NCBI GenBank assembly: GCA_016858145.1
Contig: JAEHOE010000048.1
Location: forward strand, 248,001-312,000
Direction of reading: 5' to 3'
Source: Edaphochlamys debaryana
Taxonomy: Eukaryota; Chlorophyta; Chlorophyceae; Chlamydomonadales
DNA length: 64,000 bases
Of this stretch, positions 44,975-56,332 are shown piece by piece. Each line of letters begins with the position of its first letter. Position 1 is the stretch's first letter. Position numbers and translations under genes: made by a program. The notes beneath the pieces are model-generated. The model searched no databases. It was not told the DNA's origin and worked only from the letters and a program-made list of their open reading frames with translations.

Positions 44975-47472
44975 ATGTCCAAGCAACCCGCTAAAATCAC
45001 ACTAGTCTCCCATGGCAGTCAAGGGATACCAATTGAGCTCTACACTTTTGCTGGCGAGCGGGAACAGGAGCAACAATGCCAAAAGCTCTGGATCGAACTC
45101 GACAAGCTGTTCGTAAAGGTGTGGCTGTGTGAACTTAAAACTCAGAAGCATGCTACAAGCGCATACATGGACGTGTGCACGCACCCCCGCACCTTCACCC
45201 GCTTTCCCCTCCCGCCCGGCCTCCCTCAATCCCCCGCACGCGGTCAATTACTTCTCCTCTCATCCCCCTTTTACAGCTGGAGAAAGCAAAGAAGGATGAC
45301 AGGGTCCACGCCCTGGTGAAGGAGATCAACCTCAAGCTCAAGGAGGCCAAAGCGTGAGCGCAGTCTGCCACACGTCATGCTCCAGCCAGCTGGGGAAGGG
45401 CTCCGGACGGCACCGCGGAGGGGTTCGAGTCCTGCACCGTGTGGCAGGTCTCGCGAAGCAACTCTCATGGCAAGCGTCACCTGGGCAGCCCGCACTTCTC
45501 CCATGCTGCCCGGCCTCGCTCTTGACTGCTTGGTTAGACTCCCCTCTCGGCCTTCGGCCCTCCATGACAGGATGATCAAGGACTTCGAGCGGGAGGCAAA
45601 GGCGGATGGCATGGCCGTAGAGGAGCTGTCCGCGCGGAAAAAGGCCCTGGCCGGTGGGTTGTCCGTGCTGATGAGGGGCTTAGCCGCTAAATGGAGGGCA
45701 AGGCCGGCGCTGCTTCCCGTCACGGTGGACCGCCCCAGGTACACCGCTTTGGCTAGCGCCCATCGAGGGCCCAGAACACGCCCTGCACCTGATGCTCTTG
45801 GGGGCACCCGTCACTCTGGACCTCTCCCCAAGCCCCTTCTTGCCCTACTCACCCAACCTCACGCTCCCAGTGGAGCTGAACCACTACATCAAGCGGAAGG
45901 GCGAGTTTGCTCAGGCGCATGGCAGCACGCAGGACCTCCTAGCCATGGCGGTGGCGCAGCCGGAAATCCAGATGGAGGGTGAGAAGGCCTGAAAGAGGGG
46001 GGGCTGGGCCGTCCGAGTGAGGTGTTTATGGGATTTGCTGGCGAGGTTGAGGGAGGGGGCCTGTCAACAACCGGGTTGGTCACCCTGACGAGCTCCTCGA
46101 CTCCGCCATCCGCCTCCCTTATTCCGGCAGCCATGTCCACGCAGCAGCTAATGCAGGAGGGCCGCAAGGTGGCGGCCGCCACGGACAAGACCCTGGACCA
46201 GTCCCTGCAGGTGGTGTCCCAGATGCAGGGCATCGGCAAGGAGGTGAGCGCTCCCATGCACACACCCTGCACACACACTCCCCAACTCCCCGACTCCGCC
46301 GACAACACACGCTTGAGCTCCCGCACCAGCTCTTGCTGCTGCAGCCGCATCGGTGGCAGGGGCCCCCACCCTCACCACCCCAGAATCGCACACCCAATAG
46401 CCTCTACCAGCCTCTCAGATGTACCTGACCCGAGCTCGGCTTCCGCCCCGCCCTCGCCTTGTGTCGCTCAGGTGGCGTCCACGCTGCACGACCAGTCGCA
46501 GCAGCTGGACCGGGTGCTGGACAACATGCACGAGGCTACCTTCACCATGAAGAAGGCCAGGGTGGTGAGGCGGCGTGGGTGGGGGTGCAGACGCCATTGG
46601 GAGCACGACGAGGGCCAGAGTCGGGCGTTGGGCCGCTGGGTGGCGAGAGGGAGGCGGGACCGCGGCTGGAGAAGCGAACAACGCATGTGCCCGACCCACC
46701 CCGCAGGTCGTCCGTGACATAGCGCGCGGCCTGCTGACGGACAAGTGAGGATGGGGTTGGGGCTGGGGTGGGGTCAGGTTACGACCCGTACCACTGCCTT
46801 AGCGGGTGCTGGCCCCTCGGCCCCTGAGCTCAGGGTTACAGCGCGCGACAGGCACTCACCCGCCCCCACGGCCTGCTCCGTCCCCTCACTCAATGCCCCC
46901 AGGTGCATTGCCTTCCTGCTCCTGCTGGTGGTGTGCGGGGTGGTGGCCATCATTGTCCTCAAGGTCGTAAACCCCAAGGCAATACAGAAGGGGGCCGCAG
47001 CCGCCCTCGACCCGGTGAGCACCAGGGGAGGCCGAGGGCGCCAGAGCAGGCGTGGGGGTCCCGGCACGGGGTCCCGGAGGGTACGGATACCGGTAAGGGT
47101 ATTAGGCTGTCATCCCGTTTCACCAACGCATGACATGTCATGCCCACGGCTGTTCCCGGCCCGCAGTGCAACCTCGGCAGCGATCTGCTGAGCCGGCTCA
47201 ACACCACGCTGCTCAACTGCCCGAGCCCGAGCCCAAGCTCCAGCCCAAGCCCCGACCCTGCAAGCCCCGGCCCAACTGTGGAGCCAGGGCCGAGCCCAAG
47301 CGTGGACCCCAGCCCAGCCACGGCGGCGGACCCGAGCCCTGATGCCAGCCCCAGTCCAGATACGACTTCGGCCAGCCCAGACCTGAGCCCAAGCCCGGAC
47401 GAGGCGTCCAGCGGGAGACGCATGCTGCTGCTGCACCTCGTGCGGCGATTGCACTCAGGGGCAGGCCGCTAG
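44975..47472 (+). CDS. NPSN-type Qb-SNARE, copy B, with Ser-Pro-rich lumenal tail (357 aa)
   Basis: Nine exons: 44975-45118, 45277-45353, 45571-45653, 45871-45978, 46131-46243, 46472-46564, 46707-46744, 46903-47014 and 47167-47472 (1,074 nt). The cytosolic part is as in copy A: MIKDFEREAKADGM, MSTQQLMQEGRK, zero-layer TLHDQ (Q183) and anchor CIAFLLLLVVCGVVAIIVL (~220-241). After the anchor the tail differs completely from A and C. From ~273 it is a run of SPSP, SPDP, DPSP and SPDASPSP units, resembling the Ser-Pro modules of volvocine hydroxyproline-rich wall glycoproteins. It ends in a basic segment, RRMLLLHLVRRLH. On fusion with the plasma membrane this tail would face the cell exterior (inference from topology). 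Confidence 0.87.
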
Positions 47473-48557
47473 CGTCTGTAGGGCCGTGAGGCCCGCAACG
47501 GGGATCCCGGGCCGCCTCGGTACTGAGTTGCCAATGCGTTGTCTGGGTCAAGCCGATGTGTACACTGCCGTTGTGGGGGCAGGCGCAGCCGCAGCAGGCT
47601 GTATCACCTAACTGTATGGGGGCATCGCAAGCAGGTGTTGCGGGTTTCAGTGTTGATCAGGTCACGTAGCGGCCACTAGGTGAGAGTCTACTGCATGAGC
47701 ATTGTTACTCGGTGTGGACAGGAGCGATCAGTAGCGTGTGAGGAGAGGAACGAACGCAGGAACCCAACTCGTGTGGGCGAGCGCAAAGTGCGTGTATGCT
47801 AATCGTACCGTATGCTGCTTAAGGCTAATGCCCTGGTGGGTGTCGAGGCCTGCTTGGTACTGGGCTTGCAGGAGGTGGTATGGCCGGCAGGAGGGCTGCT
47901 GAGGGCTGAGGGTTGCAGAGGGCGGAGGTTCGTGTGTTGGGTGCGGGATAGATGGCAAGGTTGCCCGACTAGACGAAGACGAGTTGAGATCTTTGAGGGT
48001 CGCTAGGTGAGTTATGAAGTATGCTAGTGACGGGTGCGAGTGAAGTTTGAGGTTCATGCGTACTTCATGCGAATTCGTGATACTGAGCTGAGGGCCGGGC
48101 TTCGGGGTATCCTGGGGTGTCGTGGGGGACGTTGTGATGGTTGTGACGTGACGTAGCGGCAGTAGGAATCAGTCAGGCTCGGCAGGGGGTAGGCCCGCCC
48201 TGTTCTGTGCTGCGGCATTCTCCTCTCCAGGGCAGTCCGTGTCAGAGGCGATGTGGTAGCGAAGCTGAGATATGTACACTGCGTTCAGAGGCGCAGGGGA
48301 CCAAGGTGGTGACATCGATGAGTCACGCGGCCGTACGGTACGGCCGAGCTTTGCCGGACGTGCAATCGTGCATGGGTTGGCAGTTCTCTTGCCGTGTATT
48401 GATTAGGTGCATACACGTTGCTTGGTTCCGCAGTTGAGACAGGCTGGCCACGGCCGCCCGATGGCATAGCATCGAGGGCATAGCATCTCAACACTCATCT
48501 CACAACTTTGGCGAACGTCTGGTTGCAACTTGATAACGCCTAGTTGCAGGAGCAGTC
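47473..48557. other. Intergenic region between SNARE copies B and C
   Basis: About 1.08 kb, including the 3'-flank segment shared with copy A. No coding region was recognised. Confidence 0.45.
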
Positions 48558-50838
48558 ATGTCTAAGGAGACCACCGGTGACACGCCTGTGTCGCCGGGTA
48601 GCGAGGGGCCACCCGGCCCAAACAGCTTCAGCGTCACCGCGGAGACTGAACAGGAGGAGCGCTGCCGCTCGATATGGGCCGATGTCGAGCGCCAGATAAT
48701 AAAGGTAGCAACATGGGCTTGTGCAAGGCCCGCTGCTTACTCACTGCGCAACACCCCTCGCTCGCAACATCCTGCAGCTCGACAAGGCGACAAGGAGAAG
48801 GTCGAGGCGCTCGTGAAGTCAATAAACAAGCAGCTCCGAGCGGCGAAAACGTAAGCACTTGGCTGGTCTGGGCTGCTGCGTGCCGTCCCCAAACATGTCG
48901 CTCATTGCTGTCGCGCCGCTACCCGTCGTTGTATAGTCGCCTCATCCCACCTGGACCCTCCCCCCTTCGCCGGGTTCCCTCATCCGTGTCGCGCTACTAC
49001 CGCTGTACCCCACGCACGCGGCCACGGCGACGCTGACCCCCGCCCCCGCCCACGGCACGGCTCCTTCGGCATGCCCTTATTGCAAGTCGCCCTTGGACCC
49101 CCCTTCCTCCGTAACCTCCCTCCAAGGCTGATCAAGGACTTCGAGCGGGAGGCGAGAGCGGATGGCATGCCTGTTGGCGAGCTGTTGGCGCGCAAGAGGG
49201 CCCTCGCGGGTGGGGCATCGAGCATTTGGGTGAACCCCGGGTGAACCCTGGTGAATGAGGGACGTGCTCTTGGGGCTTGGGCAAGCCCACAGGAGCCCAT
49301 TTCCTGTCAAGCGCGGCTGCGACAGGACGACACCCGCCACCCGACCCCCCCCATTCGCGCAGTCGACCTGAACCTCTACATCAGGCGCAAAGAGGACTGT
49401 GTGCGGGCCCACGCATGCCGCGGCACGCACGAGCTCACGGTCCTAGCCCAGACGCCAGCCGCCCACTTGGAAGGTGGGACTTTGAGTGAGGTTGCCGCCC
49501 ACACTTGCGCTCGGTCTGTCGGTGGTCTTGGGTAAATGAGCGAGGGCATGGGGGAGCCTTCTTGGCCTGGGCAAGCGTGGGGCGTAGCCTACCCTGCAAA
49601 CGACGCCCTCGCCCTTGCAGCCATGAGCAACACGCAGCTGATGGACGGGGCACGCACGCTGGCCACCTCCACGGACCAGACCCTGGACCGCACGCTGCAG
49701 GTGGTGACGGAGACGCAGGCCGTGGGCATGGAGGTGAGACAGCATGCGTGCAGGAGGGAGGCGGCGGGACTGTACGTGTCACTGACTGAGCATAACGTTG
49801 AGGACCCTGAACGCCTGCAGCACCCCTTCCCCTTTCCAGCAGCTCCTGGCTTCCCACCCCTGCCAGCGCCCTCACGCACCGCACCCCCCCCCTCGCCCAC
49901 TCCCCCCTTGCCCAACCCAGATGGCCTCCACGCTGCACGAGCAGCGCCGCAAGCTGGACAAGATCATGGACGGCCTGGACGGCCTGCGCTTCACGCTCAG
50001 GAAGGCCACACAGGTGGGGAGGCTCTTGGTGATGGGCGCCATGGGTGGGCGTATCACGTGGGGACTGGGCACTGGGGAGGAGCCGCTCCATGGCCAGGGG
50101 CTTGGGGGCAGGGGAGCGGCGGATGGGACGGTTGCAAGACCGCACGCACTTGTTGAGGTTGGCGGGGTGCTCAAAAGCCTTGTGGGCCCCGCGCCCCTGT
50201 TTCCTCAACCCCCTTCGTTCGCCCCGCAGGTCGTCCGCGACATAGCGCGCGGCCTGCTGACGGACAAGTGAGGATGGGGTTGGGGCTGGGGTGGGGTCAG
50301 GTTACGACCCGTACCACTGCCTTAGCGGGTGCTGGCCCCTCGGCCCCTGAGCTCAGGGTTACAGCGCGCGACAGGCACTCACCCGCCCCCACGGCCTGCT
50401 CCGTCCCCTCATTCAATGCCCCCAGGTGCATCGCCTTCCTGCTCCTGCTGGTGGTGTGCGGGGTGGTGGCCATCATTGTCCTCAAGGTCGTAAACCCCAA
50501 GAAGGTCAAGGAGGGCGCCGTGGGGGCCTACAACCAGACCATGCTCCTCTGCATGGCCGACCCGGAGTGCAACAAAACCCTGTACGACACCACGGGCGCC
50601 ATACAGACGGCCGTCAATGCGGTGGGTGCAGCATGTGCCTGCCTCGGCTTTTTTCTCTCGTGTGCCCATGCCGTGATGGTGCTCTGCACACTGCATGCAT
50701 GTGTGCCTGAGCTGTGTCCAAGCGTTCCTTCAGCTGCGCCCCGCCCCTTCTCCGCCCCTGCAGACCGGCTTCGGGAGGCGCGCGCTGCTGGGTCGGGCGC
50801 TGCACCACGTGCTCGAGTTCAACGCCACGTTGACATGA
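48558..50838 (+). CDS. NPSN-type Qb-SNARE, copy C (303 aa)
   Basis: Nine exons: 48558-48704, 48795-48850, 49127-49209, 49363-49473, 49621-49733, 49921-50013, 50230-50267, 50426-50621 and 50764-50838 (912 nt). Exon lengths 83, 113, 93 and 38 repeat those of copy B. The SNARE motif starts MSNTQLMDGAR. The zero-layer region is TLHEQRRKL, keeping the Q. The anchor is at ~215-236. The tail resembles copy A (LCMADPEC Cys pair; HHVLEFNATLT end) but lacks the Thr/Pro stretch. The second exon is odd: the expected acceptor at 48777/48778 would shift the frame and hit a stop, so I used the AAG acceptor before 48795, which costs four codons. Keeping the 73-nt intron also leaves an open frame. Confidence 0.82.
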
Positions 50839-51830
50839 GGGCCGGGGGGGGAAGGGGGGGCTGCAGAGTCCTGGCGGGAGGACTTGGTTGCGGGTGCCAC
50901 GAGGGGCTCTGCATTGCGGTCATAACCCTGCTGGGAGGCGCGCGGTTGGTTGGACAAGGAGGAGCAAGCGGGACAGGTGTGCGGCTTGTGCAGGATGAAG
51001 CGCAGCATGGGGGGGGGAGTGGAAGAACAGCAGGGGGGGAAGAGAGGAAGCAAGGGCCAAGGGACAGAGGAAGTCAAGAAGTCAAGAAGCGAGGTTGGAG
51101 TCGAGACGTGTAGGCGCGTGAGCTCCCTGCTGGCTCGGCTGCGTGGCCTGGCGCCTCGGCTGGCTGTGAAAAGGCAATCGAGGCGGCGCATGTGTAGCGG
51201 GGACGAGGTCGACAGTATGTCAGGTTGCATGCTTCAGCTTCTTGGTTCTTACCAACTAGGCTACGTCTCACAACGGTCCTGCCTTCAAGTAGAGGAACGT
51301 CGCACACACGCACTTGTGCTACCACTGCCCGTCGTCTTCTACCCTTGAGACAGTTCAGACCTGCTGCACCCTACCGTAGCGCCTCCACGAACAGGCCAGC
51401 CCAGACCGACCACTGACCCTCTGTCGAATCTACCGCACAAACCCTCCATCTTGCCCAAAGCAAGGGCGCCGTGTCTCTCTCGGTCGGCAACTTCTGCTCC
51501 CCGGGTCGGGGGACGATTGGGGCGGCAGACAGCCGTCCCCACTTCTCTCATAGCCCCGACGCACCCCTCCACTCCTTCCGGTGCCCTCTGCAACTACAGC
51601 TAAGCTGTGCATCTCTCTTTCGCTCTCTCTGACACGTCAGTCTGACTGCATGCCGACCGCCTTGGCTTTCAGCGGCGCTAACTCCCAACTAGCAGCCGTT
51701 CCGTGACCCACAACCTGCTGCGATCGAGGGCTTCCCTCTGCTGCAAGCTCCGTACAGACAGCCTCCTCTTATTTCGATACCATGACCCCATCCGACATCC
51801 TCTATCCTCTACGGGCGCAACCCACAACCT
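50839..51830. other. Convergent intergenic region
   Basis: About 1 kb of 3' flanks between SNARE copy C (+) and the hydrolase (-), with G-runs near 50847-50860 and 51009-51017. No coding region is supported. Confidence 0.45.
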
Positions 51831-54800
51831 TCACTCGCACATGCTACCTGCGGAGCCTTCGCCCTCGCCTGAGCTGCGGCCGCCACCAGCCGACGAGCCA
51901 CCGCTGCCGCCGCCGCCGCTCCCGCCGACCGCCGACAGGCCTCCCAGAGACGGCAGCCGCAGGTACGACCCGGCACTGTCGTGCCGTACCACGGGGGACC
52001 AGGGCCGCAGTGGCAGCAGGAGGCTGCCGCTGCCGTCCTCCCCAGCGCCTTCGCCAGACCCCACAGAGGAATCTGGGGCCGCCTCTCCGCTGCCGAGCCG
52101 CCGGGAGGCGCGGCGGCGCGCGGCTGCTCGGAGCCGCGCCCGGCCGAACGCACCGCCGCGGTCGTCACGGCAGCCTCCGCCTCCGCCGTCACAGCTGTCG
52201 CCGCCGCCGCCGCCGTCGCTGACGTGGCGGGCCCTGCCGCCGCCGCCGTGGCGCGCCGCCAGCTCGGCGTCGCTGCCCAGGCCCCCGTCCTCAGCGCCGC
52301 CGCAGCCAGTGCCGCCACCTACGAGCACGCGGCGGCAGCGTCCCTGGGCTCCCTGCCCAGCCCCGTCCGCTGCCGCCGCCTCCCACCCCCCCTGCTCCAG
52401 GTCTCCGGCGTCCTGTCCCGTCAGCAGCGGTGAAGAGGCTGCAAAGATGTCGCCGCCGTTGCCTGCGCCGCCTTCAGAACCGCGCGTGTCCGTGCGGCTG
52501 TCAGCGCCCGGCGGCGGCCGGCCCTGCTCGTCCTTGCCGTACACGTTGCGCAGCATCTCGTCCAGTACAGCGTCCTGGCGGCCCCAGGCGACGCAGATCT
52601 GGGCGTGGTGCAGCTCGGGGAACACGTGCTGCGGGTGCAGTACGCACGTGGGAGGGGAGGGCCAATTATCAAACAGCTGGGGCCTGCAGCCCAGGGATGC
52701 CATGGCGGGGATGCCCCTTCGCAGCATCACCGGTCCACGCGGCACACGTTGGGGCGTTGGCTGCCTAATATATCTCAGCAATGACCCGCCCGCTCACCAC
52801 GTGCGCCAGCGTGCGCGCCCTCAGCCAGGCCGCCACGGCGGGTGTGTCCATCAGGTCGTCACGGCCTGGGGTGGGAGGGGACAGGCGATGGAATGTGATG
52901 TGGGTCGGCGGGGTCTGATTTCTGATCGACAGGTGAAGATACGGAACCGATGTGGTCCACAGCAACATTGCTGGTCTGTTGTCCTCGTCAGGTGTGGACG
53001 CCACCGGTAACGGGCCAGCCCCTTCCCCCCCACCCGACAGCACGACGGTGCAGTTCTTGGGCACGCGCTCCGCCCACAGGTTGACCTCGGCCCACACCAC
53101 CCGGCGGCACAGCAGCGCCGTGCAGTGCATCTCCCGGGCGGGCCCCAGCATCAGCAGGTCCAGCACCAGCCCGCCAAACCACCCCAGGACCGAGCCGGCC
53201 GCCGACAGAGCCCAGCGCCCGGCGTCCTCGAACAGTCCAGAAAGGCTGGCAAGGATGCCGCCGCTGCGGCGGCGCCGCTGGCGGGAGTCGAGGGTGGCGG
53301 TGGCCGCCGCCACGGCGGCGGCGGTGGCGGCAGCCGTCTCGGGCTGCGCGGCGGCGGCAGCAGCGGAGGCGAAGGCGGCGGCGGCGGCCGACGTGGCGCC
53401 GAGGCGGCGGTAGATGAAGTTGCGCAGCAGCCGCGGGGCCCACATCTGGAAGCAGATCGGATCCAGCATCGTCACGTGGGACACAAGGCCCGGGTGGCGG
53501 CGCATCAGCACCGCCGCCACCGCCGTACCAAACGAGTGCGCCAGCACGCCGCAGGTGCCCGGCTGCACGGCGCCGCCCGCCGCATCGCCGTAGTACCGCT
53601 GTACGGCGTCTGCCACGTCGTCGGCCAGGCGCTCCATGGTGGGCGGCGGGCCGGCGGTCCAGCGCTGGGAGATGTGCTTGAGCTCGAAGGCGATGATGGG
53701 AGCCCCTGTGAAGGACACAACACGGCATAATCGCTGCCAGGTGCTTTGATGGGGCTGGGCGGGTTGAAGCAGTTACCTGCCAGTGTGCTCACTGTGCCTC
53801 TGTCCCTCCGCAGAAGTCGCCCACGTTATCGGTAACTCCCGCCCCTTCCCCCCCTCACCCGTGGCCGCCAGCGCCACCAGCAGGCGCACGTAGGGCTGCA
53901 GCCCCATGCCCACGCCGTGCAGGAACACGAGCGGCGCCTGGGGCGCCGCCGCCCCCTCTGGCCCCACGCCCGCATCAGCCCCCGCGACCCCTGTTCGCCC
54001 CACGGTCCCCGCGAGCCGCGCCCTGCCGTCCGGGCGCATGTTGGCTACATAGTAGTAGTGGTCGGCGCGGACCGAGTCGTGCGGGGCGCCGCGCGGCGGC
54101 CGGGGCCAGGGCACGCGGCTGAAGCCGGCGGCGGTGAGCATGCAGTGGTTGAGCCAGGCCAGGCCCTGGGGGAAAGGAAGCGGGAACCAGATATGGGGGA
54201 GGTGAGAGGCTGCTCGTGTAGAAGCCAGGAAAACGTAGGCGCGGGGCGGGGGAAGGCGTCGTGGGGAGCCTCCCGTGCACCCAGTACCCAGCCCTTCAGC
54301 CACACGCGGGCGCACCTCCATGCCTGCGTAGAAGACCAGGGGTCGGTAGAAGTGCGGCAGCGGCTCGTGCGAGTGCGCCATGAAGCGGGCGGCGGGGTTG
54401 GTGCCGGGCGCCAGCACTCGGGCCGCCGCCGCCAGGCGCCGCCGCCGCGGCGACCCCGGCTCCTCATCCGCCGAGGCCTCGCCCTCCGGCAGCGCCGCGG
54501 CCGCCGCGGCAAAGGCCGACGGCGGCCCCGCGCTGGCGGGTGCGGCCGCCGCCGCCGCAACAGACAGGGGGTCGGCGGCGGCAGGGGGATCGGCGGCGGA
54601 AGGGTTGGTGGCCCAGGCGGCGGCCAGCTCGGGCCCGTCGGGTCCCGGGTCGGCCCCCGCCAGGAGGCCCTCCATGCGGTCCGCCATGGCCTCCAGCAGG
54701 GGGCCCAGCCCGCGGGCCTGCACAGCGGCACTGCGGGGGAAGAGGGGCGGGGGAAGAAGTGAAGGGGAGGCGGGGGATGCAGGGGCGCCGCGGGTCAGCC

Positions 54801-55578
54801 GGCAACACGTGAAAGGGCGGCGGGTTGCGGCAACTACCGGTACGTGCCGCCCGCACACGCCCTCACGCGCACGTTCTCCCGGGCCGCTGCCTGCTGCCTG
54901 CTCCCCTGCCGGCCTCCTCGAGCCCCACCTGCTGCGCTCGTAGAAGAAGGCATATGCGAGCAGGTCCGTGAGGTTGCCCCGCCGCACGTCAGAGACCGGG
55001 GCTCCGTGGAACCAGAGGCGCAGGAAGGCCGCGGCCGCCTCGGCGCCGCCGCGAGCCAGGTCCGCAGCAACAGCCTCGAAGCGCGTCAGCGCGGCTTGTG
55101 CGCAGGCGGCAGCCTCGGGGGAGCAGGCGGGAGCGCTAGCCACGCTGGCCGCGACGTCGCGGCGCGCGTCGTCATCGGAGGTTTGCGTGGCGCCCGCGTC
55201 GCTGCCAGCGAGGGCCGCGCGCTGGAGCGAGTCGCGCGACGCCGTAGCAGCGCCGGGCTGGGCGGCCGAGGCAGTTGCGGAGGGGGCTTGGGCTGAGGGC
55301 GCGAAGGGCAGCGCGTTCAGGCTGCGCCACCGGGCGAAGATCACCCCCACAAACAGCACCTCAGCAGCCGCGTAGGCCCAGGGAACGAAGGCTAGGGTGG
55401 CGCTTGTGGCCAGGCAGCCCATGGCGAGGAGGCAGGATGCGATTGTGGCGCCAGCGCAGGCTCGAGTAATGCGAGCGGACAGCGATAGTTTAAAGTTCCT
55501 CGGCAGACCCGCAGCTAGCGCGACCTTGCGTCGCGCCGGCGCTCTCGGCCCGCGCCGCAGCGCGACTGGGAATTGCAT
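51831..55578 (-). CDS. Membrane-anchored alpha/beta hydrolase (969 aa)
   Basis: Six exons on the minus strand: 54929-55578, 54316-54730, 53859-54165, 53034-53705, 52798-52865 and 51831-52628 (2,910 nt). Upstream in-frame ATGs exist to 55710, but MQFPVALRRG at 55578 is a compact start before a basic N-terminus. Hydrophobic segments lie at ~45-90. The alpha/beta-hydrolase fold is shown by the oxyanion motif FLHGVGMG (~436-443), nucleophile elbow LAHSFGT with Ser515, a candidate acid in SGRDDLMD (Asp684-688) and a candidate His in PELHHAQ (711/712), in the order expected for a Ser-His-Asp triad. Poly-Ala insertions (~100-200, 260-310 and 560-600) and a 250-residue Gly/Ser-rich tail make it much longer than typical family members. 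Substrate unknown; a lipase or esterase role is possible. Confidence 0.82.
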
Positions 55579-56332
55579 GTCGGGGAAAGGGAGGCCCCGA
55601 CCGCCGCGGCGCTGCCTGACCGGCCAAGTGTGAAGTAGAGAGTAGTTTACTTGTGTGTGAGCAAGGGAAGACATGGGTTTTGCGGCTTTGGAGATTGCGC
55701 TTGCAGCCAATCGCGCGGCTGGCGGTTATCCGCGCGCTTTATCTGCAGACCATGGTCACAAAGCGAAAGGTCACATCCCTTACCTGTTTGTCTTGCACTG
55801 GGCTACGAGATCACTGGGTTGCGGCTTGAACGCGGCATGCAAGACATGCGCTGAAGAGCCGGTCGCGGGGCCTCGCTCGTCCTCCCAATAGCGGGGGGGA
55901 CGAACCTCAAACTGCAATAAAACTCCTCTAGTCTCGGCGGCAGGGGTGCAGGTGGCGGGGGCGGCGGTGGGTGCCGGGACCGGCACGGGTTGTGTCGGGC
56001 CGCGCCCGACCTGCCGGCTCGCGGTCCGCCCTTCGTCACCAGACAATCTTCTCGAGGGCTCATCGGCAGGGGTGCAGATAGCCGGGGGCGGCCGTGGGTG
56101 GCCGGCACGGGTTTCTGTCGGGAGGGCCTTTCCGCGGCGGTACCGCCCGAGCGTCCCATCCGTCATCGCTCTCGCACCACTCAAATACAGGCCATCCCAT
56201 CACACCCGTTCATTTTTACACAGACACACCATCTCAGCGCGGCTTCTCACGTTACGGACGCCGCGCGCGAGGTACAATTACAGTCGCGACTCCGCCGGCA
56301 CTTTTCCGCTCTACCTTGTGACGTGGGCCGCA
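55579..56332. promoter_or_regulatory. Divergent intergenic region with a repeated GC-rich block
   Basis: A 754-bp interval between the hydrolase (-) and the metalloprotease (+), presumably with both promoters. It contains an imperfect ~60-bp direct repeat at 55938-55999 and 56064-56123 (both beginning CGGCAGGGGTGCAG and ending near TGTCGGG). Confidence 0.55.

Noticed and set aside
41490..50838. Identification of the triplet as syntaxin (Qa) or SNAP25-like
   Set aside because: The single SNARE motif beginning M(S)xQQLMxxGRK and the CIAFLLLLVVCGVVAII anchor fit NPSN. There is no Habc domain with a Qa signature and no second SNARE motif.
51703..53010. Long plus-strand open frame (435 codons), Pro/Arg/Ser-rich
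   Set aside because: It is antisense to the last exons of the alpha/beta hydrolase, whose frame carries the conserved motifs. Open antisense frames are common in such GC-rich coding DNA.
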